A DNA stretch of 35,394 nucleotides from Bacilli bacterium (GTDB taxonomy: Bacteria > Bacillota_I > Bacilli_A > RFN20 > CAG-826). Made by a program: the position numbers and the translations under genes. Position 1 is the stretch's first letter. Each line of letters opens with the position of its first letter. Below are positions 1 to 9,957 of this stretch, piece by piece. The notes below the pieces were generated by a model. That model searched no databases, was not told the origin of the DNA, and saw only the letters and a program-made list of their open reading frames with translations. The DNA is taken from positions 1 through 35,394 of the forward strand of contig JAILIF010000040.1 in NCBI GenBank assembly GCA_024695405.1. The letters run 5' to 3'.

Positions 1-359
<359 letters not shown>

Positions 360-483
360 TTCTTAAGATTTTTACTAAGAGTAAAAAACAAAAATAAAAT
401 TTAGCGCAAATAAGTGTTAACAATGAAAGAACAATGTGGTAATATTCAGTTTTGAGAGAACAATATCTCTCTAGATTAAAAAA

Positions 484-591
<108 letters not shown>

Positions 592-622
592 TTTTTTATT
601 TTATGTCCGAAAATGTCGTAAT

Positions 623-651
623 TTGACAAGATCAATTTTTTAATGTAATAT
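623..651 (+). promoter_or_regulatory. Promoter for the fakA-like gene
   Basis: TTGACA - 17 bp - TAATAT. Confidence 0.75.
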
Positions 652-717
652 AGGGGCGACACATATTAGTGTCTTGATTTTGAAAGGTAATAGCAGCAAT
701 GCTATTGGTATATACAT

Positions 718-2388
718 ATGAAAACTATTAACGGCCAAGTGCTGAAGAAAGTATTTATTAGTGGGAGCAATAATTTATATAATTTTTATCCTGAAATAGA
801 TGCTTTAAATGTTTTCCCGGTGCCTGATGGTGATACTGGAATGAATATGAATCTTACTCTTTCAAGTGGTTGTAAAGAGATTAAAAATAGTGATGAAAAA
901 TCAGCTTTTGCAATAGCAAAATTATTCTCTCGTGGATTACTTATGGGAGCTAGAGGAAATAGTGGTGTTATTACTAGCCAAATTTTCCGTGGTTTCGCAG
1001 AAGGAATGCAAAATAAAAAAGAAATTACAGTAGAAGATTTATCTGCTGCATTTGAAAATGGCGTTCAAGTTGCATATAAAGCAGTTGTCAAACCAGTAGA
1101 AGGTACTATTCTTACTGTTATCAGAGAGTCTAGTGCATTATTAGCTGAACAAGTTAGATCTTCAATGTCCTTTGAAAGAGCATTTGATATTCTTATTAAA
1201 GAAGCTAAAGCTTCTTTACAAAGAACACCAAATCTTTTACCAGTTCTTAAAAAAGCTGGAGTTATCGACTCTGGCGGTGCTGGATTGATTAAGATTTTAG
1301 AAGGTATGAAATGTGCTTTACTTGGCAAAGATGTAGAAAGAACTTTGAATTCTGCTTTCGGCCAAGAAACTACAATGATTGCTGCAGGCGCTGCTTTAGA
1401 GGAAGAAGAATATGGCTATTGCACTGAATTTATTATGGAATTAGGCCCAGATTCAGTTAAAAAACCATTTGATGAAGCACAATTTACAAAAGATTTAAGT
1501 GATTTAGGTAATTCTTTAGTAGTTGTTAGAGATGAAGAAATTGTTAAAGTTCACGTTCATACTATGACACCTGGCGAAGCATTAAATTACGCTCAACAAT
1601 TTGGTGAGTTCTTAAAACTAAAAATTGAAAACATGACAGAACAACATCACGCACTTGTTTCAGGCGGAGAAATTACTGTCACGGAGGATTTAGTTAAAGA
1701 ACCAGAAACTACTCTAGAAAGAACTAAAAATGCAGTAATTGCTGTATCTTCAGGTGCTGGAATTGATTCGTTATTTAAAGAATTAGGGGTTAAGGTCATT
1801 GTTAAAGGTGGCCAAACAATGAATCCTAGTAGTGAAGATTTTTTAAATGCTATTAAAAAAGCGAATGCTGAGAATATTTATATTCTCCCAAACAATTCAA
1901 ATATTGTAATGGCAGCTAACCAAGCAAAAGAATTAGTTAAAGATATTGCTAATGTATATGTTGTTCCAACTAAGACTATTCCCCAAGGAATTTCAGCAAT
2001 TACTATGATGGATTTCGAAGGTAATGGAGAAGACAATTTTGAAAGTATGTCTTCTGCAATTGGGAATGTAAAATCAGGAGAAATTACATTCGCTGTTAGA
2101 AATACAAACTTAGATGGTGTAGATGTTAAGAAAGACGATTATATTGGAATTTACGATAAGAATTTAGTTACTGATCAAGCAAGTAAAATTGATGCTACAA
2201 TTAACCTACTCGACAAGATGATTGATGAGGATGAAAATTCAGTTATAACAATTATTGTTGGAGAAGATGTCAGTAAAGAAGAAAAGCAACAAGTTATAGA
2301 TTATATCAATGATAAATATCCTGATTTTGATCTTGATATTAGGGATGGAAAGCAACCTGTATATTCATTCTTAATTGGAGTTGAATAG
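718..2388 (+). CDS. fakA: DAK2/DegV-type protein, FakA-like fatty acid kinase (YloV)
   Basis: 556 aa; N-terminal DhaL-like NVFPVPDGDTGMNM and GARGNSGVITSQIFRG motifs; C-terminal DegV-like region. Confidence 0.85.
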   Translation: MKTINGQVLKKVFISGSNNLYNFYPEIDALNVFPVPDGDTGMNMNLTLSSGCKEIKNSDEKSAFAIAKLFSRGLLMGARGNSGVITSQIFRGFAEGMQNKKEITVEDLSAAFENGVQVAYKAVVKPVEGTILTVIRESSALLAEQVRSSMSFERAFDILIKEAKASLQRTPNLLPVLKKAGVIDSGGAGLIKILEGMKCALLGKDVERTLNSAFGQETTMIAAGAALEEEEYGYCTEFIMELGPDSVKKPFDEAQFTKDLSDLGNSLVVVRDEEIVKVHVHTMTPGEALNYAQQFGEFLKLKIENMTEQHHALVSGGEITVTEDLVKEPETTLERTKNAVIAVSSGAGIDSLFKELGVKVIVKGGQTMNPSSEDFLNAIKKANAENIYILPNNSNIVMAANQAKELVKDIANVYVVPTKTIPQGISAITMMDFEGNGEDNFESMSSAIGNVKSGEITFAVRNTNLDGVDVKKDDYIGIYDKNLVTDQASKIDATINLLDKMIDEDENSVITIIVGEDVSKEEKQQVIDYINDKYPDFDLDIRDGKQPVYSFLIGVE

Positions 2389-2390
2389 AA

Positions 2391-2416
2391 CAAGCCGAGA
2401 AATCGGCTTTTTCTTT
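2391..2416 (+). terminator. Intrinsic terminator after fakA
   Basis: AAGCCGA-GAAA-TCGGCTT followed by T-rich run. Confidence 0.8.
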
Positions 2417-2471
2417 TTTATTAAATTAATTTAATATTCGTGTAAAATAGATAGCATGGAGGAAATGATAC

Positions 2472-3158
2472 ATGATTAATGTTGATGAATTAAAACAAGT
2501 ATTAAGCGTAGATATCAATGATGCATCATATTATGAGCTAGCACTCACTCATCCTTCTTGTAATGGAGATGCTAAAACTAAGCATAACGATTACCAGAGA
2601 TTAGAATTTATGGGCGATGCAGTTCTTGGATTTGTATGTGGAGATCTCGTTTATAAGAATCATCCTGATATGGGTGAAGGTCTTCTTTCGAAATTGAGAA
2701 GTTATTTAGTTAGAAAAGAGAGTCTTTCTAATTATGCTAGAAAAATGCATTTAGAAAAGTTTATAAAAGTAGGACATTCTATTTCTAAAAATTCAATTGT
2801 TGCTTCAAATAATATTTTGGAAGATGTATTTGAGGCTTTAGTTGGTGCCATTTATTTAGATAAAGGGTTTGAAGTTGTTTACAATTATCTAAAAAATATT
2901 TTGTTACATTACATTCTTAATACTGATATTGATGTTCTAACCGATTATAAATCGAAGCTTCAAGAATTAATGCAATCCGAGCAAAGAGACGCAGTAACTT
3001 ATGAAACCGTTGATGAGACAGGACCAGCACACGATAAAACTTTTACTGTTAATGTTTTGTTAGATGGAATTGTTTTAGGTAGCGGCGTTGGGAAAAGTAA
3101 AAAAGAAGCCGAACAAAAAGCGGCTAAATCAGCTTTAGAAAAAGGAATTAAAAATTAA
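2472..3158 (+). CDS. rnc: Ribonuclease III
   Basis: NDYQRLEFMGDAVLG catalytic motif, C-terminal dsRBD; SD GGAGG upstream. Confidence 0.95.
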   Translation: MINVDELKQVLSVDINDASYYELALTHPSCNGDAKTKHNDYQRLEFMGDAVLGFVCGDLVYKNHPDMGEGLLSKLRSYLVRKESLSNYARKMHLEKFIKVGHSISKNSIVASNNILEDVFEALVGAIYLDKGFEVVYNYLKNILLHYILNTDIDVLTDYKSKLQELMQSEQRDAVTYETVDETGPAHDKTFTVNVLLDGIVLGSGVGKSKKEAEQKAAKSALEKGIKN

Positions 3159-4120
3159 TGGGATTAATATCATTTTTAAAATCAAAATTTGCTAAGAAAA
3201 AAGACGAAAAATATAATCAAGGTTTAGAAAAATCTAGATCTGCTTTTTCAAAAAAATTAAATGAGTTAGGAAAGAAATATAAAAAGGTAAACGAAGATTA
3301 TTTTTCTGACTTAGAAGAAATTCTTATTGAAGCAGATGTTGGAGTTAATGTTACTTTACAAACTGTCGATGAATTGCTTGAAAAAGCAAAGAAAAATAAA
3401 ATTTCAGAAGTTGATGAACTCAATGAAATGTTAATTGATATTTTATTTGCTAATTATACAGAGAATGCAGAATTACCAACCGAAATTATTTTCGATGAAA
3501 ATTATCCTACAGTAGTTTTGATTGTTGGAGTAAATGGCGTTGGAAAAACTACATCAATCGCCAAACTTGCTAATAGATATAAAAATCAAGGTAAGAAAGT
3601 CTTGCTTGTTGCAGGTGATACATTTAGAGCAGGGGCAACTGAGCAGTTGGCTTTATGGGGTCAAAGATTATCGATGGATGTTATTGTTGGAAAAGAAAAT
3701 TCCGATCCCAGCAGTGTTGTTTATGACGGTGTAGCAAAAGCAGTTAAAGAAAAATACGATTTAGTTTTAGTAGATACTGCTGGTCGTTTACAGAATAAAA
3801 ATAACTTAATGGCTGAACTTGAAAAAATCAAAAGAGTTATTGGAAAATTGGTTCCAAATGGTCCACAAGATACTTTCCTGATTTTAGATGCAACTACTGG
3901 TCAAAATGGAGTTGTTCAAGCTAAAGCATTTAATGAAGTTACTAAGATTACTGGCGTTGTTATTACAAAAATGGATGGCACTAGTAAAGGTGGCATAATC
4001 TTAGCTATTAAAAATGAATTAAATATTCCGGTTAGATTTATTGGCTTAGGCGAAAAGATGGATGACTTAGAAGTCTTTGATTTAGAGAAATATCTTTATG
4101 GCCTATGTGTAGGTGAGTAG
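3158..4120 (+). CDS. ftsY: Signal recognition particle receptor FtsY
   Basis: GVNGVGKTTSIAKLA, DTFRAGATEQL, DTAGR, TKMDGTSKGG SRP-GTPase motifs. Confidence 0.95.
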   Translation: MGLISFLKSKFAKKKDEKYNQGLEKSRSAFSKKLNELGKKYKKVNEDYFSDLEEILIEADVGVNVTLQTVDELLEKAKKNKISEVDELNEMLIDILFANYTENAELPTEIIFDENYPTVVLIVGVNGVGKTTSIAKLANRYKNQGKKVLLVAGDTFRAGATEQLALWGQRLSMDVIVGKENSDPSSVVYDGVAKAVKEKYDLVLVDTAGRLQNKNNLMAELEKIKRVIGKLVPNGPQDTFLILDATTGQNGVVQAKAFNEVTKITGVVITKMDGTSKGGIILAIKNELNIPVRFIGLGEKMDDLEVFDLEKYLYGLCVGE

Positions 4121-4436
4121 AATGGAAAAATTGGAAAAGACAATTAAGTACAACGACTTGCTTAGAATATATGGCTCGCTTTTAAGTGAAACACAAAGAG
4201 AAATTGCAAAATCTTATTTCGAATTTGATTTATCAATTTCTGAAATTGCAGAAGAAAAAAATATCTCTAGAGCAGCAGTGGAAGACGCTATCAAAAAATC
4301 TATTTTAAAATTAGATCAACTTGAAGCAGTGCTGCATATTTTAGAGAATAACAAGAGCATTGAAGAAATCATCAAAGACTTAGATGATGAAACAAAAAAT
4401 AAAATAGAAAAGGTATTAGATAGTTATGGCATTTGA
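4113..4436 (+). CDS. ylxM: YlxM family HTH protein (SRP-associated)
   Basis: 107 aa sigma-like HTH protein located between ftsY and ffh. Confidence 0.85.
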   Translation: MSRMEKLEKTIKYNDLLRIYGSLLSETQREIAKSYFEFDLSISEIAEEKNISRAAVEDAIKKSILKLDQLEAVLHILENNKSIEEIIKDLDDETKNKIEKVLDSYGI

Positions 4437-5811
4437 ATCGTTAACAGATAAATTATCACTTATATTTAAAAAGCTTCGTGGAAAGGCTAAAATCACTGAA
4501 TCTAACATTGAAGAGATGCTAAAAGAAATTAGAATCGCTTTATTAGAAGCAGATGTTAATTTCAAAGTAGTTAAATCTTTCTTAGAAAATGTTAAACAAA
4601 AAGCAATTGGGCAAGATGTCTTAGGAAAAATTGATCCTAGCCAACTTATTGTTAAGATTGTTCACGATGAAATTATCGACCTTTTAGGCGGAAATGATTG
4701 TGAACTTAATATCAAGAGAAAACCTTCAATAATCATGTTTGTTGGTCTTCAAGGTACAGGTAAAACTACAACCGCTGCAAAACTTGCTTATCATTTAAAA
4801 AATAAATTAAAGAAGAAAGTTCTTTTAGTTGCAGGTGACGTTTACCGTCCAGCTGCAATTGACCAATTGGGTCAACTTGCTAAATCAATTGGTGTTGAAA
4901 TGTTTACAATGGGAACTAATGTTTCACCAGTAGAAATTTCTTTAAAAGCGCAACAAAAAGCAATTGATGAAAACTACGATGTTATGATTATCGATACTGC
5001 CGGTCGTTTAAGTATTGATGAACAGTTAATGGAAGAGTTAACTCTTATAAAAAAAGCAGTAAATCCTGATGAAGTATTATTCTTAGTAGACGCTGCTTCT
5101 GGTCAAGATACATATAACACTGCAAATATATTCAACGAAAAAGTAGGCTTAACTGGCTACATCATGTCTAAGTTTGATGGTGATGCTCGTGGTGGTTCCG
5201 CTTTATCTATTAGATATTTAACTCACTTACCAATTAAATTTGTTGGTGTTGGTGAAAAAGTAGCTGATTTAGATGTTTTCCATCCAGATAGAATGGCGGA
5301 TAGAATTCTTGGAATGGGTGATGTTGTTACTTTAGTTGAAAAAGCTCAAGAACAAATCGATGAAAAAGAAGCTAAGAAAACAATGAATAAAATGATGAAT
5401 GGTACATTCAATTTGGATGATATGCTTCATCAAATGAAACAAGTAACTAAACTTGGCTCTCTCGGCGGTTTGCTTAGATTAATTCCTGGTATGCCAAAAA
5501 TTACTCCAGAACAACAGGAATATGCCGAAAAAGAAATGAGAAGTTTTGAGATAGTTATTAACTCAATGACTAAGGAAGAAAGACAGCATCCAGAAATATT
5601 AAAATTCTCAAGAAAACAAAGAATTTGTTTAGGTAGCGGAAGAACAATGCAAGACATTAATAAAGTTTTGAAAAAATATGAACAATCAAAACAAATGATG
5701 GAACAAATGGCAAAAATGAAAAAGAATGGTGGAGGATTCCCTGGAGGCGGTTTTCCAGGTGGAGGATTCCCTGGAGCTGGCGGATTCCCTGGTGGATTCC
5801 CAGGAAGATAG
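4426..5811 (+). CDS. ffh: Signal recognition particle protein Ffh
   Basis: GLQGTGKTTTAAKLA, DTAGRL, SKFDGDARGG; M domain; GGFPGGGFPG-rich tail. Confidence 0.96.
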   Translation: MAFESLTDKLSLIFKKLRGKAKITESNIEEMLKEIRIALLEADVNFKVVKSFLENVKQKAIGQDVLGKIDPSQLIVKIVHDEIIDLLGGNDCELNIKRKPSIIMFVGLQGTGKTTTAAKLAYHLKNKLKKKVLLVAGDVYRPAAIDQLGQLAKSIGVEMFTMGTNVSPVEISLKAQQKAIDENYDVMIIDTAGRLSIDEQLMEELTLIKKAVNPDEVLFLVDAASGQDTYNTANIFNEKVGLTGYIMSKFDGDARGGSALSIRYLTHLPIKFVGVGEKVADLDVFHPDRMADRILGMGDVVTLVEKAQEQIDEKEAKKTMNKMMNGTFNLDDMLHQMKQVTKLGSLGGLLRLIPGMPKITPEQQEYAEKEMRSFEIVINSMTKEERQHPEILKFSRKQRICLGSGRTMQDINKVLKKYEQSKQMMEQMAKMKKNGGGFPGGGFPGGGFPGAGGFPGGFPGR

Positions 5812-5840
5812 AAAAAATCGACTTTTGAGTCGATTTTATT
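5812..5840. terminator. Bidirectional terminator between convergent ffh and trmD
   Basis: AAAATCGACT-TTTG-AGTCGATTTT hairpin with A tract on one side and T tract on the other. Confidence 0.75.
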
Positions 5841-6624
5841 TTATAAATTTTTTACCTTTTTCGATTGCTTTAGTTTCCCAATCGCCAATTGTGTTATCGT
5901 CAATTTCTTTGATGAGTTTTTTGTCTTGCTTTGATAACTCAAGCTTTTCAAATAAATCAGGACGTTTTTCTCTTGTAATCCTTAAAGATTCTTTCCTACG
6001 CCATTTTTTAATTGCTTCATGATTTCCGGAATATAAAATGTCTGGAATTTTGTCTCCATTATAATCATATGGTTCAGTGAATTGAGGATATTCTAGACAA
6101 CCATCTTCAAACGATTCTTCTTCTGTGCTCTCATTAGCAATAGCACCGTCTAGTAATCTAACTATTGAATCAACAACTACCATTGCACCAACTTCGCCAC
6201 CAGTAAGAATATAATCACCAATAGATATTGATTCATCAATATATTCTTTTACTCTTTCGTCTATACCTTCATAATGACCACATAATAATACTAAGTTTTC
6301 GATTTCGTCTTTTAATTTATGAGCCATTTTTTGATTATAAGTTTCTCCTCTAGGAGAAAGCATATAAACTTTTGAATTTGGTGGAGTGTTATCTTTAATT
6401 GCATCAATTATTGGCTGACACTTCATGATAAGACCTGCGCCTCCGCCAACAGGAGCGCTATCAACGCGTCCATATTTATCAGTGGTGTAGTCTCTAATAT
6501 TACCCAATTTTATCTCGACTACTCCTGAAGCGATTGCTCTTTTAATAATGGAATTTTCTAATATTCCAGTAAACATTTCTGGGAATAATGTAAGGATTGT
6601 TATTCTCATAACATTCCCTCCCAT
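5836..6624 (-). CDS. trmD: tRNA (guanine37-N1)-methyltransferase TrmD
   Basis: MRITILTLFPEMF, LSPRGETYNQ, LLCGHYEGIDERV, SIGDYILTGGE. Confidence 0.95.
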   Translation of the reverse strand: MGGNVMRITILTLFPEMFTGILENSIIKRAIASGVVEIKLGNIRDYTTDKYGRVDSAPVGGGAGLIMKCQPIIDAIKDNTPPNSKVYMLSPRGETYNQKMAHKLKDEIENLVLLCGHYEGIDERVKEYIDESISIGDYILTGGEVGAMVVVDSIVRLLDGAIANESTEEESFEDGCLEYPQFTEPYDYNGDKIPDILYSGNHEAIKKWRRKESLRITREKRPDLFEKLELSKQDKKLIKEIDDNTIGDWETKAIEKGKKFIK

Positions 6625-7109
6625 AAGACTACATCAATTTCTTGGTTTTCTAATGAAACATTCTTTATAAATTCTTTAATAAACGGAATGAAGAATTCAT
6701 TTCCTTCGTTTGATTTTACTCTAAGAGTAATTTGTGCAGGGAATTCTTCTACTTTTATTACTTTTCCAATTACTTTTCCATTTGAGATAACATTACATTT
6801 CTCTAAATCTGAAAAGTAATAATAGCCATTTTCTAAGTCGTTAGTTTTATTAATTAATAAACTATAAGATTTATATGAATCAGCTTCTTCTTTGGTTAAT
6901 ATTTCATCAAATTTAACAAAGTCAATTTCTCCAGCATTTCTAAAAGAAGAAACAGTAAGTTCCTTTATAATATTCTCGTTTTTGTCTGCAAGATATACTT
7001 TGTTTCCTTTTACGTATCTTTTACTAGACATATTTGTTTTAGAAAGAACTTTAATAGTTCCATCTAATGAGAATGATGAGATGATGTAACCAAGTAATAA
7101 CTTTTCCAT
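6606..7109 (-). CDS. rimM: Ribosome maturation factor RimM
   Basis: LLLGYIISSFSLDGTIKV N-terminus, PRC-barrel C-terminus; adjacent to trmD. Confidence 0.85.
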   Translation of the reverse strand: MEKLLLGYIISSFSLDGTIKVLSKTNMSSKRYVKGNKVYLADKNENIIKELTVSSFRNAGEIDFVKFDEILTKEEADSYKSYSLLINKTNDLENGYYYFSDLEKCNVISNGKVIGKVIKVEEFPAQITLRVKSNEGNEFFIPFIKEFIKNVSLENQEIDVVLWEGML

Positions 7110-7128
7110 AATATTTTAAAAAAGAGGA

Positions 7129-7395
7129 CTAGTCCTCTTTAATTTCTTCATCAAATGATTCGAATTTGACGTGAACGTGAATATTTTCGCTTTTTCCTGC
7201 AACGGAGATGATTTCTCTAATTGAGTTAGCAATGATTCCGCGTCTACCGATTAAGCGAGCAGTATCATCTTTTTCTGCAGCGATAAGAATGCTTAAGTCT
7301 TTATCGCTTTCTTCGTTGAGTCTAATAAGGACTGAGTCAGGTTCTTCAATAATTGGATCGATTAATGAATGAATAATTTTCTCGTAGTCCATCAT
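7129..7395 (-). CDS. khpA: KH domain RNA-binding protein (KhpA/YlqC type)
   Basis: KH core IGRRGIIANSIREII; located between rpsP and rimM. Confidence 0.85.
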   Translation of the reverse strand: MMDYEKIIHSLIDPIIEEPDSVLIRLNEESDKDLSILIAAEKDDTARLIGRRGIIANSIREIISVAGKSENIHVHVKFESFDEEIKED

Positions 7396-7401
7396 TAGGT
7401 C

Positions 7402-7677
7402 CTACTTTCCAGCTTTTTTAGCTTCAACTAATTTAGCATTAAGACCTTTACGATTGAACATTGCTTTAACAGTGTCAGATGGTGTAGCACCAGCTAATAA
7501 CCATTTTAAAGCTAAAGTTTCATCGATAACTGCATTTTCAACGCCCTTTTCTGGGTCGAAATAACCAATTTGTTCAATGTAACGGCCATCACGAGCGAAA
7601 CGTGAATCAGCTGCTACGATACGGAAAAATGGATCTTTATGACGACCGATTCTTGTTAATCTAATTTTAACTGCCAT
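7402..7677 (-). CDS. rpsP: 30S ribosomal protein S16
   Basis: MAVKIRLTRIGRHKDPFFRIVAADSR...RDGRYIEQIGYFDP. Confidence 0.96.
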   Translation of the reverse strand: MAVKIRLTRIGRHKDPFFRIVAADSRFARDGRYIEQIGYFDPEKGVENAVIDETLALKWLLAGATPSDTVKAMFNRKGLNAKLVEAKKAGK

Positions 7678-7773
7678 AATAATATCCTCCTTATGTGCTG
7701 AAATATCATATATTTATTATTAATAGGTGTCAAGCATTTTTACTTAACATTCATACAAAACTCAATATTTTTG

Positions 7774-7802
7774 TTGAAATGGTTTAATTAAATAGGTATA
7801 TT
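7774..7802 (+). promoter_or_regulatory. Promoter for rplS
   Basis: TTGAAA - 17 bp - TATATT. Confidence 0.7.
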
Positions 7803-7804
7803 AT

Positions 7805-7888
7805 TTAAGCATGCTTAAGCATGATACGGGTGCTCCGCTGTCTAATATAGAGAATGAACATCAAGAGACAATATATCAAGGAGGCGTT
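7805..7888 (+). ncRNA. Candidate L19-type ribosomal protein leader upstream of rplS
   Basis: About 80-nt untranslated leader between promoter and rplS start; TCCGCTG and GAACATCAAG segments recall the Firmicutes L19 leader; also contains palindrome TTAAGCATGCTTAA. Confidence 0.5.
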
Positions 7889-7894
7889 GAAAGT

Positions 7895-8242
7895 ATGAAT
7901 AACAATTTAGTTAATGAAATTACTGCTAGCCAAATCCGCAAAGACTTACCAGAATTCAAATCTGGTGACGAAGTTAAAGTATCTGTCCGTATTGTTGAAG
8001 GTAACAAAACTCGTTTACAAGTCTTCCAAGGCGTCGTTATTTGCCGTCGCGGTGGTGGTGTTAGTGAAACGTTTACAGTTCGTAAGATGAGTGCTGGTAT
8101 TGGTGTTGAAAGAACATTCCCAGTAAACAGCCCAAACGTTGCATCTGTTATAGTTGTACGTAAAGGTAAAGTTAGAAGAAACAAAATTACTTACATTCGT
8201 AAACTTTCTGGTAAATCAGCAAGAATTAAAGAAATTCTCTAA
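7895..8242 (+). CDS. rplS: 50S ribosomal protein L19
   Basis: 115 aa; [41 protein letters not shown]; start set at 7895 because SD AAGGAGG lies at 7878-7884 (ORF track start at 7811 is inside the leader). Confidence 0.95.
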   Translation: MNNNLVNEITASQIRKDLPEFKSGDEVKVSVRIVEGNKTRLQVFQGVVICRRGGGVSETFTVRKMSAGIGVERTFPVNSPNVASVIVVRKGKVRRNKITYIRKLSGKSARIKEIL

Positions 8243-8251
8243 TGAAAAAAT

Positions 8252-8277
8252 AAGGGTTCGCAAGAATCCTTTTTTTG
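8252..8277 (+). terminator. Intrinsic terminator after rplS
   Basis: GGGTTC-GCAA-GAATCC followed by T7. Confidence 0.75.
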
Positions 8278-8332
8278 CGCTCACACGTATTGCGAATAAT
8301 ATCACGATTTCATATAATGAGATGGTGTAATT

Positions 8333-9115
8333 ATGAAACGCAAAGAATTTATTTTGAATCTTCTTTATAGTGTCGTTCCAATGATTCTGATCATTCCTTT
8401 AAGCATATGGGCGCTTTCTCAAATGAGTAAAGGCGCTTATGATTGCTTTTTTGTTATGGGAACATCAATGGAGCCATATCTTTCTGGATCAGAAAATCAG
8501 TCTACTTATGGTTATAGTGACAATAGTGATAAAGCTATAGATAACTTAAAAAGGTTTGATTTAGTAATTTGTTATTATCCTTTTGAAGGCCAAAACGATT
8601 ATGAAATGCCTTATAACAGATATAAACCAATATTAACTGAAACTGCTACTTTAAAAGTTAAAAGAGTTATTGGCTTACCTGGAGATAAATTGACTATTGA
8701 TAACGAAAATTTCAGTATTACTGACAAAAACGGAATTACTGAAAATTACAATGAAGAGAATTGCCCTTTTAAAAGAAAAACTCCAATTGAAAATAGAAAA
8801 GCAGATGTCAAAAAGTTAGAAGATAATGAATATTTTGTCATGGGTGATAATTGGACTAAAAATGGATCTTTAGATTGCTGTAATCCGTCCGCAAAAGCAA
8901 CTAAGTACGAAGTTTTATATAGAGAGAACATTCAAGGCGTTATTTTTAAACTTGAAGGAAATTGTACATATGGTCCATTAAAACACTGTAAGAGCTGTAA
9001 AAAAGTAGTGGATGACGATGTAAAAGAATGCAGTTGTGGTTCAACAAAATTTTTAGTTTATAATGACATCATAGAGAAAAGGCCATACGAAGATGGTCCT
9101 ATATACATTAAGTAG
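8333..9115 (+). CDS. lepB: Signal peptidase I, with a C-terminal Cys-rich (zinc-ribbon-like) element
   Basis: N-terminal TM, MGTSMEPYLSG (Ser box), LKVKRVIGLPGDKL (Lys box), YFVMGDNW; C-terminal CKSC...CSCG. Confidence 0.87.
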   Translation: MKRKEFILNLLYSVVPMILIIPLSIWALSQMSKGAYDCFFVMGTSMEPYLSGSENQSTYGYSDNSDKAIDNLKRFDLVICYYPFEGQNDYEMPYNRYKPILTETATLKVKRVIGLPGDKLTIDNENFSITDKNGITENYNEENCPFKRKTPIENRKADVKKLEDNEYFVMGDNWTKNGSLDCCNPSAKATKYEVLYRENIQGVIFKLEGNCTYGPLKHCKSCKKVVDDDVKECSCGSTKFLVYNDIIEKRPYEDGPIYIK

Positions 9116-9117
9116 TT

Positions 9118-9957
9118 ATGGCAGAAATACATTGGTTTCCTGGACATATGAAAAAAGCCCTCATTAACGTTGAGGAGAAAATAAAATTAGTCGATGTAAT
9201 CGTTGAACTTTTAGATTCACGCGCTCCTTTAAGTTCACTAAACGATGATTTAGCGAAATTAATTCAAAACAAAAAAAGAGTAATTGTTTTATCTAAAACA
9301 GATTTAGCAGATATCGAGCAAACTAAGAAGTGGCTAGAGTATTTTAAAAAGAATAATGACTTAGTTATTGATTTAGATTTGTCTAAGCCAAATTCGGGCA
9401 AAATTATATCTAACTGTGTTGCTAGAGTAGGCAAACCAATATGGGATAAACAAAAGGCAAAAGGTATGAAACCTCAGCCAATTAAGACAATGATTATTGG
9501 TATTCCAAATGTTGGAAAATCATCTTTGATTAATAGATTTGCAAAAAGAAGCGCTGCAGGTGTAGAAAACAAGCCTGGTTTTACTCGTGGTCAGCAGTGG
9601 ATTAAGGTTTCTAATGAATTTGTGTTATTAGATACTCCTGGAATCTTACCAATGAATTACGAGAATAAAAAGAAAGCGATGAACCTTGCTTTGCTTGGAT
9701 CTATTCGTGAAGATATATTGCCGATTGAAGATATGTGTAGAGATCTTCTAGACTTTTTAAAATTTCATTACCCGGATTCTTTAAAAGCAAGATTTGATAT
9801 TGAAAATATTGATAATTTTGAAGATGCTATTAATGGTATATGTGAAAGAAGAAAACTACTTTCAAATGGAACTTACGATTTACAAAGAGCATATAAATTA
9901 TTATTAACTGAATTCAAAAATGGCCTTTTAGGCCAAATAACTTTAGAGTGGCTATAA
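9118..9957 (+). CDS. rbgA: Ribosome biogenesis GTPase RbgA/YlqF
   Basis: IHWFPGHMKKAL, circularly permuted GTPase motifs, GIPNVGKSSLIN, LLDTPGILP. Confidence 0.95.
   Translation: MAEIHWFPGHMKKALINVEEKIKLVDVIVELLDSRAPLSSLNDDLAKLIQNKKRVIVLSKTDLADIEQTKKWLEYFKKNNDLVIDLDLSKPNSGKIISNCVARVGKPIWDKQKAKGMKPQPIKTMIIGIPNVGKSSLINRFAKRSAAGVENKPGFTRGQQWIKVSNEFVLLDTPGILPMNYENKKKAMNLALLGSIREDILPIEDMCRDLLDFLKFHYPDSLKARFDIENIDNFEDAINGICERRKLLSNGTYDLQRAYKLLLTEFKNGLLGQITLEWL

Noticed and set aside
5720-5811. Repeated GGATTCCCTGGAGG-type sequence as a mobile or structural DNA repeat
   Set aside because: It is the coding sequence of the Gly/Phe/Pro tail of Ffh; low-complexity tails are common in SRP54 homologs.
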